Positions 27,755 through 34,888 of a stretch of DNA of 40,514 nt are shown here, piece by piece. Position numbers and translations under genes: made by a program. The notes beneath the pieces were generated by a model that was given only the letters and a program-made list of their open reading frames with translations, was not told the DNA's origin and did no database searches. The stretch spans positions 1 to 40,514 of the forward strand of contig JAURFU010000015.1 in NCBI GenBank assembly GCA_030834165.1, in the 5' to 3' direction. The stretch's first letter is position 1; every line of letters begins with the position of its first letter. This DNA comes from Verrucomicrobiota bacterium. Lineage in GTDB: Bacteria > Verrucomicrobiota > Verrucomicrobiia > Opitutales > UBA953.

Positions 27755-27795
27755 CCTGCGCTTGCGCAGGGGCGGCATCGTCCGCAGATTGCGGC
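27755..27795 (+). other. Two small stem-loops before the polyprenyl synthase GTG
   Basis: CCTGCG-CTTG-CGCAGG (27755-27770) and CCGCA-GAT-TGCGG (27782-27794) occupy most of the 57-bp gap and the second touches the start codon at 27796. There is no T-run. They could restrain initiation at the GTG, or simply reflect GC-rich palindromes. Confidence 0.3.
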
Positions 27796-28746
27796 GTGTC
27801 CTCCCCGCTGCACGCCGGCCTAGAAGCCCATTTCGCGGCCCTCGAGCAATTCCTCGCGGAGCAGGAACTGGCGTTCGAACCTGAGGTCCGTCCGATGGTC
27901 CGCGACGTGCTCGCCCACCCGGGCAAGCGGCTCCGTCCCCTGCTCGCCTTCGGCGCCGGCGCCGGCGGCCCTCCTCCCCCCGCCCTGGTCCGCGGAGCCG
28001 GCATCATCGAACTGGTCCATCTGGCGACGCTGGTGCACGACGACGTCCTCGACGGCGCCGACACCCGACACGGCAGCGCCACCCCGAATCGCACCCACGG
28101 CGCCCACGCGGCGGTGCTCTTCGGCGACGCCCTCTTCGCCCACGCCCTCGTGCTGGCCGCCGACCACCCCACCCCCGAGCTCTGCCGCATCGTCGCCCGC
28201 GCCTCCCGCGAGGTCTGCTCCGGCGAGGTCTGCCAGACGTTCTCCCGCGGCCAGGACGACCTCTCCCTCGAGGACTACTACCGCCACATCCGCCTGAAGA
28301 CCGCCGAGCTGTTCGAAGGCGCCTGCCGCATCGGCGCGCTCCTCGCCGACCGCCCGACGGAACACGTCGACGCCTGCGCCCTCTTCGGCCGCCACCTCGG
28401 CATCGCCTACCAGATCTACGACGACCTCGTCGACCTGCTGCAGGATGACTCCAAGGCGGGCAAGACGCTCGGCACCGACGCCGCCAGCGGCAAGCTGACC
28501 CTGCCGATGCTGCTCGAACGCGACCTGTCCGGCAAAGGCTTCCTGACGCCCCTGCGGGCCGGCGGCGACGCCCGGAAACTGATCTCCGCCGCCTCCTGGC
28601 GCGAGTCCTTCCGTCGCCTCGACGCCGAGATCGCCGCGGCCGAACAGGCCCTCGCGCCGGTCGCCGGCACGCCTTCGCCCTTCTTCCTGCTCCGCCTCAC
28701 GGGCTTCCTGCGCGAAGCCGCCGCAAGGCTCGCTCCGCGCGCATGA
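27796..28746 (+). CDS. Polyprenyl diphosphate synthase (trans-isoprenyl, IspA/IspB/HepT-like)
   Basis: The enzyme condenses isopentenyl diphosphate onto allylic diphosphates to make the isoprenoid chain of quinones or other lipids. The 316-residue product has GKRLRPLLAF (IPP binding), the first Asp-rich motif LVHDDVLDG (Asp82, Asp83, Asp86), GDALFAHALVLA and the second Asp-rich motif GIAYQIYDDLVD near residue 208. Since the residues before the first motif are bulky (HLATLVHDD) the product may be medium length, but chain length cannot be fixed. GTG 27796 is the start that keeps the family N-terminus. The stop overlaps the ATG of a 34-residue peptide gene (ATGA at 28743), implying translational coupling. 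Confidence 0.92.
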   Translation: MSSPLHAGLEAHFAALEQFLAEQELAFEPEVRPMVRDVLAHPGKRLRPLLAFGAGAGGPPPPALVRGAGIIELVHLATLVHDDVLDGADTRHGSATPNRTHGAHAAVLFGDALFAHALVLAADHPTPELCRIVARASREVCSGEVCQTFSRGQDDLSLEDYYRHIRLKTAELFEGACRIGALLADRPTEHVDACALFGRHLGIAYQIYDDLVDLLQDDSKAGKTLGTDAASGKLTLPMLLERDLSGKGFLTPLRAGGDARKLISAASWRESFRRLDAEIAAAEQALAPVAGTPSPFFLLRLTGFLREAAARLAPRA

Positions 28747-28847
28747 GGATCTTCCGGACCACGGCCGCCGAACGTCTGGCCCTCGCCTTCGTCCTGCTCG
28801 TGCTCGCCGGCGCCGCGGGACTGCTGTTCCTCTGGCGCTCGCTCTGA
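28743..28847 (+). CDS. 34-residue single-span membrane peptide, translationally coupled to polyprenyl synthase
   Basis: An ATG at 28743 overlaps the stop of the polyprenyl synthase gene (ATGA) and the frame runs 34 codons to TGA at 28845-28847. The peptide starts MRIFRTTAAERLALAFVLLV and ends with a hydrophobic stretch closing in LLFLWRSL. It thus has a basic amphipathic N-terminus and one predicted membrane helix (about residues 11-31). The stop is 2 bp from the stop of the convergent DUF192 gene, so the whole space between the two neighbours is used. This supports it being real, but size alone allows chance. A small membrane partner of the prenyl synthase is a hypothesis; I know no family that matches. 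Confidence 0.55.
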   Translation: MRIFRTTAAERLALAFVLLVLAGAAGLLFLWRSL

Positions 28848-28849
28848 GC

Positions 28850-29353
28850 TCAGGGCAGGTACTTCTTCACGTCGTAACCTCGGGCGCGCACCGCCGCGCG
28901 GAGGTCTTCGAGGTTCACCTTGTCGCCCGGCTTGACGCCGAAGTCGCGGAACCAACCCGCGCGCATCTCGACCGCGAAACGCGCCTGCTTCGTGAGCGAA
29001 GTCGTGGTCTCGGTGTCGCCCGCCGTCATGGTGCGGACTTCCAAGACCGTGCCGTCCCGGCCGACGAACGCGATGTCGAGGTCGATCAAGGTGTTCTTCA
29101 TCCAGAAACTCATCTCGCCGTCCTCGTCGTAAAGGAACGCCATGCCCTCGGCTTCCTCCAGTTTGGTGACACCCATGAGTCCGCGCGCCTTCTCCAGGTC
29201 GGAGATGGCCACCCGCAGCTGGGTGAGCACGACGCCCATCCGGATGGGGAAACGGGTCTCGAGCCCGAGCTCCCGCGCCGGGGCGGCCTCCGGACGGCGG
29301 CTGTCGCAGGCGACGAGCCCGAGAGCCAAGGCGAGGAAGAACAACCGGAACAT
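28850..29353 (-). CDS. DUF192-family lipoprotein
   Basis: The start is taken at ATG 29353, which gives a lipoprotein signal (MFRLFFLALALGLVACDS) with a lipobox LVAC (Cys16); the open frame extends far upstream without support. The 167-residue product has the DUF192 fold with RVAISDLEKARGLMGV, MAFLYDEDGEMSFWMKNTLI, IDLDIAFVGRDG and ARFAVEMRAGWFRDFGVKPG. DUF192 proteins are widespread small periplasmic or membrane-attached proteins whose function is not well defined. It is divergent from the methyltransferase gene across 42 bp and convergent with the 34-residue peptide gene. Nothing links its function to these neighbours. Confidence 0.9.
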   Translation of the reverse strand: MFRLFFLALALGLVACDSRRPEAAPARELGLETRFPIRMGVVLTQLRVAISDLEKARGLMGVTKLEEAEGMAFLYDEDGEMSFWMKNTLIDLDIAFVGRDGTVLEVRTMTAGDTETTTSLTKQARFAVEMRAGWFRDFGVKPGDKVNLEDLRAAVRARGYDVKKYLP

Positions 29354-29395
29354 GCGGGCGAGTGTTCCTGCGATTGCCTCGGAGGCAAGTTTCGC

Positions 29396-30121
29396 TTGCG
29401 TGTCCGCATGGAACGCGACCCGCAGGCCCACTGGCTCGAGACCGAGACGGCCCTGCATTACGCCCGGGCCGCGGTCCGGGTGGGCCTCTGGGCCTCGGAA
29501 CGCGTGCTCATCGAACGCCACCTCCCGAAGTCCGGCCGCGTGCTCGAACTCGGCTGCGGGGGCGGCCGCGTGGTGCTCGGCCTGCGCCAAGCGGGCTACC
29601 CTGACGTCGTGGCGACCGACTTCTCGCCGATCATGGTCAGCCTCGCCCGCGCCGTCCTCGCCGACCACGACGCATCCTGGGAGCACTGTGTCGAACAGCA
29701 GGACGCGACGGATCTCAGCTATCCGGACGCCTCGTTCGACCACGCCATTTTCGCTTTCAACGGATTGATGTGCCTGCCGAGCCGTGACCATCGCCTCGCG
29801 GCGATGCGCTCGATCCATCGCGTCCTCCGCCCCGGCGGCATCTTCCTGTTCACGGCTTCCGATCGCGAGAAAGGCGCCAACGCCGCCTACTGGGCCAAGG
29901 AAGCGAGGCCCGCCGACGTCATTCCCGGCGATCGCTGGCACGAGAGCGACACGTCTCCGGTGTTCATCCACAGCAGCACGGAGCAGGAGACGCGCGCGGA
30001 GCTGGCAGAAACCGGCTTCGAAGTCATCGAGTGTCCGCTGAGCACCGAAGTCGCCGCAGACGGGCCGCTGGTCCGCGAGTTCGCCGGCGAGACCCGCTTC
30101 TACGTCGCTAAGAAGGCTTGA
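29396..30121 (+). CDS. Class I SAM-dependent methyltransferase
   Basis: The 241-residue product has the SAM-binding motif I VLELGCGGGRVVLGLRQA, motif II VVATDFSPIMVSLARA, an acidic EQQDATDLSYPDASFDHAIF segment and a post-motif III region VLRPGGIFLFTAS. This is the Methyltransf_11/25 type pattern; the substrate is unknown and could be a small metabolite or a glycan. The start could be TTG 29396, which has GGAGG ten bases upstream, or ATG 29408, which has poorer spacing; I prefer TTG 29396 with some doubt. The stop overlaps or abuts an upstream reading of the beta-helix gene. It shares a short near-palindromic spacer with the divergent DUF192 gene. Confidence 0.87.
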   Translation: MRVRMERDPQAHWLETETALHYARAAVRVGLWASERVLIERHLPKSGRVLELGCGGGRVVLGLRQAGYPDVVATDFSPIMVSLARAVLADHDASWEHCVEQQDATDLSYPDASFDHAIFAFNGLMCLPSRDHRLAAMRSIHRVLRPGGIFLFTASDREKGANAAYWAKEARPADVIPGDRWHESDTSPVFIHSSTEQETRAELAETGFEVIECPLSTEVAADGPLVREFAGETRFYVAKKA

Positions 30122-30156
30122 GGGAACCGCCCTCGATCGGTCTTGTCGGGGTAACC

Positions 30157-32877
30157 ATGCCTTTCCGTCTCTGCCTGTTGCTCGGGTTCCTGCTACCTTG
30201 CGCCGCGCAAGCCCTCGACCTGCATGTCGCTCCCGACGGCGATGACCGGGCGTCCGGTCGGGCCGACGCCCCGCTGGCCTCGCTCGAAGGCGCGCGTCAG
30301 GCGGTCCGCAAGCTCCCCCGCCCCTTGGCCGAGCCCGTCCGCGTCGTCTTCACCGCCGGCACCTACCGGATCACCCAAGCGGTCGCTTTCGACGAACGTG
30401 ATTCCGGCGAAGCCGGCCGAGGCATCTCCTACGAAGCCGCCCCCGGGGCGGTCGTGGTGATTTCTGGCGGCAAGGAACTGCCCGGCTTCGAAGTCGGCCA
30501 AGACGGTCGCTGGACGCTCCAGGTCCCCGCCGGCACCGAACATTTCGAACAGCTCTGGGTCGGCGAGCGACGGGCCACCCGCGCCCGCACGAGCCATCCC
30601 GGCACCCGCTTCCTGCGCAGCATCGAACAAGAGGCTCCGCTATCCGGCGCCGCGGCGACCCCCGGCATCACAGAACAGACCCTCCGCCTCGACCCGAAGG
30701 AACTCGACGCCTTCGCCGAAGTCGGTCCCGCAGAAGCGCAGGACGCCGTCGTGACGTTCTACCATAAGTGGGACTCCACCCGCAGCCGCGTCGAGTCGGC
30801 CGACCCTTCCTCCGGCCTGCTCAAGGTCCGTGGGCCTGCCCAGAAAGCAAACACCGCCTTCGATCACCACACGGGCGTCGTCATCGAGAACCTGCCCTCG
30901 CTGCTCGACGAACCCGGCGAGTGGTTCCTCAGCCGCCAAGGAAAGCTGACCTACCAGCCTCGCCCCGGCGAAGACGCCGGCCGCCTCCGCGGAGTCACCC
31001 CGGTGTCGGAAAAGCTCCTGACCTTCGTCGGCAAGCCCGGCGACAAGGTCCGCCATCTCAGCTTCCGCGGCCTCGCCTTCCGCCACGCAAAAGGCCTGCC
31101 CTCGCTCGCGACCGCCGCACCGAACCAGGCCGCCGTGCGCACCGTGGACGGCGTGATCACGCTGGAGCACGCCACGCAGGTCTCCTTCGTCGGCTGCGAA
31201 CTCTCGCACGTCGGCAGCTACGGCTTCTCGCTCGGACGCGGCACCCGCGAGGTGACGATCGAGAAATGCCTCATCACCGACCTCGGCGCGGGCGGCGTGA
31301 AAGTCGGGACGCTCAACGACGAGCCCAAGCCGGAGAACCATGCGAGCCACCATCGCGTCCATAACAACATCATCCGCGACGGCGGCCTGATCTTCCCCTG
31401 CGCGGTCGGCGTCTGGGTCGGCAGTTCTTCCGACAACGAGGTCACGCATAACGAAATCTCGGACTTCTTCTACTCGGCCGTGTCGGTCGGCTGGCGCTGG
31501 GGCTACGCGCCGAGCAACGCCAAGCGCAACCATATCGAGTGGAATCACCTCCACCACCTGGGCAAAGGCCTGCTCAGCGACATGGGGGGCGTTTATACGC
31601 TAGGCCCGTCCGAAGGCACCTCGGTCAGCCATAACCTCATCCATGACGTGACCTGCTTCACTTACGGCGGCTGGGGCCTCTACACCGACGAAGGCAGCAC
31701 GGGCATCACGATGGAAGGCAACGTCACCTACGATACCACCGACGGCGGCTTCCATCAGCATTACGGCAAGGATAACATCATCCGGAACAACGTCTTCGCC
31801 TTCTCCGAAGAATATCAGGTCAAACGCAGCCGCGCCGAAGACCACCTTTCCTTCACGTTCGAGAAGAACATCATCGTCTTCGACCGCGGCGAGCTGCTCG
31901 GCAGCAACTGGACCGGCACGACGGCCAACTTCCTCAACAGGGACAACGTCTACTGGGATGTCTCCCGCCGTCCGGTGACGTTCACCGACAAGAAGCTCCC
32001 GCTGGCCGAATGGCAGAAGAAGGGCCAGGACCTCGGTTCCATCGTCGCCGATCCGCTCTTCGCGGACGCCGCCCGCCGCGACTTCCGCCTCAAGCCCGGC
32101 TCGCCCGCCTTGGCCCTAGGCATCAAGTCCATCGATGTCTCCGCGATGGGCGTCCTCCGCGACGACCCGGCCTGGCGTAAGCTGGCGGAGACCTTTGAGC
32201 GCGGCGCGCCGGCCGCACGTCCGCCCCGCCCCACCGCACCGGCCCTGAACCTACGCCAAACCTTCGAAGGCCGGATCGCCGACCAGAAGCGCCCCTTCCC
32301 GCACGCGACGCCGGCGCTGTCGGTCCTGCGCTCCGCTCCGGGCATGCCGCGCGTCAGCCTCGGCGACGCCCTTCGTCTGACGAACTCCAAGCAGGCCGAA
32401 GGGAAGCAGTCCCTGCTCTTCCAGGACGCCCCCGGCCTGCCTTCGAATTACCTCCCGATGCTGTCCTTCAACCCGCATCACTCGGCGGGCACTTCGACGG
32501 TGAGCTTCGCGCTCTACCTCGAGCCTAAGGCGATCTTCATCCACGAATGGCGCACGAAGGGTAACCCTTATCGCACCGGCCCGGTGCTGCACATCCAGAA
32601 CGGCCGCCTCACCGGCGTGAAGGGCCTCGACGTCGCGGTGCCGACGCAGCAGTGGCTCCGTTTCGAACTCAAAGCCGTCATCGGCGAGGCGGCGACCGGC
32701 CGCTGGGACCTCAAGGTGACGCCCGAAGGCGAGCCTACGAAGGAGTTCAAAGGCCTTCCTTGCCGTCACCCGGACATGAAGACGCTCGATTGGGTCGGCT
32801 TCATCAGCAACGCGAACGAGAAGACCGAGTTCTACCTCGACGACCTGGCGATCCTCACGGACAGCCTCGGCCGCTGA
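30157..32877 (+). CDS. Large secreted right-handed beta-helix protein (GH141-like)
   Basis: The start is taken at ATG 30157, which opens a signal peptide (MPFRLCLLLGFLLPCAAQA); the earlier TTG adds 13 residues without a signal. The 906-residue product begins LDLHVAPDGDDRASGRAD, a pattern seen before pectate-lyase-like beta-helices, then ISGGKELPGFEV and LWVGERRATRARTSHPGTRF, which resemble GH141-type proteins. Repeated short helical coils follow (VHNNIIRDGG, NEVTHNEISDF, NHIEWNHLHHLGKG, SVSHNLIHDV). A C-terminal lectin-like beta-sandwich (about 730-906, ending FYLDDLAILTDS) may bind the glycan. An extracellular glycosidase or lyase on plant or algal polysaccharide is likely, but the reaction is inferred. 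Its stop abuts the stop of the convergent esterase gene. Confidence 0.85.
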   Translation: MPFRLCLLLGFLLPCAAQALDLHVAPDGDDRASGRADAPLASLEGARQAVRKLPRPLAEPVRVVFTAGTYRITQAVAFDERDSGEAGRGISYEAAPGAVVVISGGKELPGFEVGQDGRWTLQVPAGTEHFEQLWVGERRATRARTSHPGTRFLRSIEQEAPLSGAAATPGITEQTLRLDPKELDAFAEVGPAEAQDAVVTFYHKWDSTRSRVESADPSSGLLKVRGPAQKANTAFDHHTGVVIENLPSLLDEPGEWFLSRQGKLTYQPRPGEDAGRLRGVTPVSEKLLTFVGKPGDKVRHLSFRGLAFRHAKGLPSLATAAPNQAAVRTVDGVITLEHATQVSFVGCELSHVGSYGFSLGRGTREVTIEKCLITDLGAGGVKVGTLNDEPKPENHASHHRVHNNIIRDGGLIFPCAVGVWVGSSSDNEVTHNEISDFFYSAVSVGWRWGYAPSNAKRNHIEWNHLHHLGKGLLSDMGGVYTLGPSEGTSVSHNLIHDVTCFTYGGWGLYTDEGSTGITMEGNVTYDTTDGGFHQHYGKDNIIRNNVFAFSEEYQVKRSRAEDHLSFTFEKNIIVFDRGELLGSNWTGTTANFLNRDNVYWDVSRRPVTFTDKKLPLAEWQKKGQDLGSIVADPLFADAARRDFRLKPGSPALALGIKSIDVSAMGVLRDDPAWRKLAETFERGAPAARPPRPTAPALNLRQTFEGRIADQKRPFPHATPALSVLRSAPGMPRVSLGDALRLTNSKQAEGKQSLLFQDAPGLPSNYLPMLSFNPHHSAGTSTVSFALYLEPKAIFIHEWRTKGNPYRTGPVLHIQNGRLTGVKGLDVAVPTQQWLRFELKAVIGEAATGRWDLKVTPEGEPTKEFKGLPCRHPDMKTLDWVGFISNANEKTEFYLDDLAILTDSLGR

Positions 32878-33714
32878 TCACTTGGCGGGCTTCGGGTTCT
32901 CCTTGAAGAAGCGGGCGATGAGTTCGCTAGAGCCCTTGGCGTATTCGTGCCCGCCGGTATGGATGGCGGTCACGAGCGGTGCTCCCTTGGTCGAAGGATA
33001 GAGGGTGGCCTCGAGGACGCCTTCCTTGGCCCACGGGCGACCCTCTTCGGAGCACCCGTTCTGGCGGCGCACCACGGCGAAGGTGGCCTGCTGCCACGCG
33101 AACTTCACGAGCGGATCCTTCTCACCGGCGACATGGATCACCGGCATGGGCGAAGGCAGCTTGGCGTCTAGACGCAGGCTGCCCGCGACGGACCCGATGG
33201 CCGCCAGGACTTCCGGGCGGGCCTGCCAGAGGAGATAGCTGAAGGCGGCGCCGTTGGAATGACCCATCGAGAAGATGCGGCGTTCGTCGATCGAGTGCTC
33301 CTTCTTCAGGTCGGCCAGCATGGCGTCGAAGAACTTCATATCACGGCCGCCCTCGCTGCCGACGGAAGTCTGCCAGCCCGGCATGCGCCCTTCCTTGTCG
33401 ACCAACGGGGAGACGGTGGGAAGCCCCTGCGGGAAGACCAGGATCGAGGTGGTGTCGATCTCGGCGTATCCCCAGCGACTGGCAGAGTGCGTGGAGCGGC
33501 CACCGTGGCCATGCCAACCGAAGACCACCGCCATCTGACCGGTCGCGCCCGCGGGGACGCGCACGAGGGCGGTCCGTTTCACGCCGTCGATGGTCCAGAT
33601 CTTCTCCACGAACCCCTCCGGGGCCTTCGCCATGAGGAGCTCGCGGATCTTGCCTTGGGCGGACAGCGAAGCCGCGGAGAGGACGGTGAGCAGGATCAGG
33701 AGGAAGCGGCACAT
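32878..33714 (-). CDS. Secreted CE1/LpqC-like alpha/beta-hydrolase (feruloyl or acetyl esterase-like), copy A
   Basis: The 278-residue product starts with a signal peptide (MCRFLLILLTVLSAASLSAQ) and has the alpha/beta-hydrolase fold. VVFGWHGHGGRSTHSASRWG (oxyanion loop), SILVFPQGLPT, and the nucleophile elbow FSMGHSNGAAFS with Ser153 are visible. VIHVAGEKDPLVKF probably holds the acid and AIHTGGHEYAKGSSELI the catalytic His. This is the PHB-depolymerase/feruloyl-esterase branch (COG3509 type) that removes acyl groups from polysaccharides. A second, more diverged copy lies at 34018-34842. Its ATG is two bases from the T-tract of a terminator hairpin with no Shine-Dalgarno between, so how it is expressed is unclear. 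It is convergent with the beta-helix gene. Confidence 0.86.
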   Translation of the reverse strand: MCRFLLILLTVLSAASLSAQGKIRELLMAKAPEGFVEKIWTIDGVKRTALVRVPAGATGQMAVVFGWHGHGGRSTHSASRWGYAEIDTTSILVFPQGLPTVSPLVDKEGRMPGWQTSVGSEGGRDMKFFDAMLADLKKEHSIDERRIFSMGHSNGAAFSYLLWQARPEVLAAIGSVAGSLRLDAKLPSPMPVIHVAGEKDPLVKFAWQQATFAVVRRQNGCSEEGRPWAKEGVLEATLYPSTKGAPLVTAIHTGGHEYAKGSSELIARFFKENPKPAK

Positions 33715-33715
33715 A

Positions 33716-33754
33716 CAAAAAGAAGGGATTCCCGATGGAACACCGGGAATCCCT
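33716..33754 (-). terminator. Intrinsic terminator (minus strand) directly before esterase copy A
   Basis: On the minus strand an 11-bp perfect stem, AGGGATTCCCG with CGGGAATCCCT (plus coordinates 33724-33754), encloses a nine-base loop. It is followed by CTTCTTTTT (down to 33716). It lies downstream of the Bax-inhibitor-1 remnant and stops 2 bp short of the esterase A start at 33714. As it reads, transcription from upstream would end here, so it is either a relic of the decayed gene or a leader attenuator. Confidence 0.82.
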
Positions 33755-33784
33755 GGGAAGTTGCCTGGCCCGCGACTTGTTCGC

Positions 33785-33967
33785 GACGACCGGCGAAGAG
33801 GCGGATGACGTAGAAGAGCAGCGTCACGAAGGACGAGAACAGGATGAAGGCCGCGGCGACGCGCCGGTCGGTCTCCATGGCGTGCTTGAACTCATTGGTC
33901 CGGCAAAGGAGCACCCTGGCCATCAGGACGACCATCGCGATCGACCTGGCCGACGACGGGCCGAGGG
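33785..33967 (-). pseudogene. Decayed C-terminal remnant of a Bax-inhibitor-1/YccA gene
   Basis: The minus strand encodes SIAMVVLMARVLLCRTNEFK and then a run ending AAAFILFSSFVTLLFYVIRL and FAGRR. This matches the last ~60 residues of the intact gene at 36517-37236 (SVAMIVLMATVILYQTNEVK, AAAFVLFSSFVTLLFYVIRL). By eye about 85% of the bases agree over roughly 150 positions. No N-terminal part is present. The original stop is lost and the frame reads into the terminator hairpin. It occupies the 303-bp gap between the two esterase genes. I interpret it as a partial duplication whose remaining tail was left between the esterases. An ORF of 97 codons spans it, but without the rest of the fold a working protein is unlikely. 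Confidence 0.88.
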
Positions 33968-34017
33968 TGCGGGAGTGCGCAGGCGTCACCAGGCCCTAAG
34001 TGGCGCAGAAAGCCTGG

Positions 34018-34842
34018 TCAGCGAGCCTTCGGCGGCTGCTCCCTGAAGAAGCGGACGATCAGCTCGGAGGCGCCCTTCGGGAACTCGTGCGCGCCGTCAT
34101 GGATGGCGGCCACGACCGGCGCCTTTTCGGAAGTCCAGATCTCGCCCTTGAGCGCTCCCGCTTCGCCCCACGGCTTCGCCGTCTCCACGCAGGCGTTCGC
34201 CTTGCGTGCGACGGCGATGCTGGCCTCCTGGCCGGTGAATTTGACGATCGGATCCTTGCGGCCGGCCACGTGCAGCACGGGCATCGGAGTCAGCTCCTTG
34301 GGACGCGAGGCGATGACGCCGGCCACGGGTGCGATGCCCGCAAGCCGGTCCGCCCGCGTCTGACAGAGAAGATAGCAGAAGACGCCGCCGTTGGAATGGC
34401 CCAAGGCGAAGACCCGGTCCTTGTCCGCCCCCTGTTCCTTGAGGACGTCGGTCAGCATCACGTCGAAGAACCTCAGGTCGCGGTCCTCTTGCGCGCCCGG
34501 CCGGGTCTGCCATCCGTTGCCCTTGCCCTGCGGATCGTTCACGGTGGGGGTGGGCAGTCCCTGAGGAAAGACGAAGACCGCCTCCGGCCACAGTTTCATG
34601 ATTTCCCACTTGTCGGCCACGCGGGCCGCCGTGCCGTGGTGTCCGTGCCAGCCGAAAACCACCGGCGGCTTCGCCTCGCCCCTGACCAGAGGAGCCCGCA
34701 CGATGGCGGAACGCCGGATGCCGCCCACGTCCCAGACGCGCTCGACACAGCCGTCAGGCGGCTTGGGCAGTTCCCGCGGTTTCTGCTGTCCCGGCAGGCC
34801 GAGGGTCAGCAGGAGAAGGGACAGGAGAGGCAAAAGTCTCAT
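34018..34842 (-). CDS. Secreted CE1/LpqC-like alpha/beta-hydrolase, copy B
   Basis: This is the paralogue of the esterase at 32878-33714, with the same layout: signal peptide (MRLLPLLSLLLLTLGLPGQQ), VVFGWHGHHGTAARVADKWE, VFVFPQGLPTPT, the elbow FALGHSNGGVFC with Ser150, VLHVAGRKDPIVKF and AIHDGAHEFPKGASELIVRF with the catalytic His. By eye roughly 40-50% of residues agree with copy A, so the duplication is old. Its 274 residues are normal for the family. It begins 46 bp after the sulfatase stop on the same strand, so the two may be co-transcribed and act on one sulfated, acylated glycan. Substrate is not predictable. Confidence 0.86.
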   Translation of the reverse strand: MRLLPLLSLLLLTLGLPGQQKPRELPKPPDGCVERVWDVGGIRRSAIVRAPLVRGEAKPPVVFGWHGHHGTAARVADKWEIMKLWPEAVFVFPQGLPTPTVNDPQGKGNGWQTRPGAQEDRDLRFFDVMLTDVLKEQGADKDRVFALGHSNGGVFCYLLCQTRADRLAGIAPVAGVIASRPKELTPMPVLHVAGRKDPIVKFTGQEASIAVARKANACVETAKPWGEAGALKGEIWTSEKAPVVAAIHDGAHEFPKGASELIVRFFREQPPKAR

Positions 34843-34888
34843 GCTTATAAATCGATGGCGAAGACCGAACTCCCGACGAAGCCTCAGG

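Noticed and set aside
33696-33989. Calling the 97-codon frame between the esterases a functional small membrane protein
   Set aside because: Its readable part equals only the C-terminal segments of the intact Bax-inhibitor-1 gene; its ends are unrelated and it reads through a terminator hairpin.
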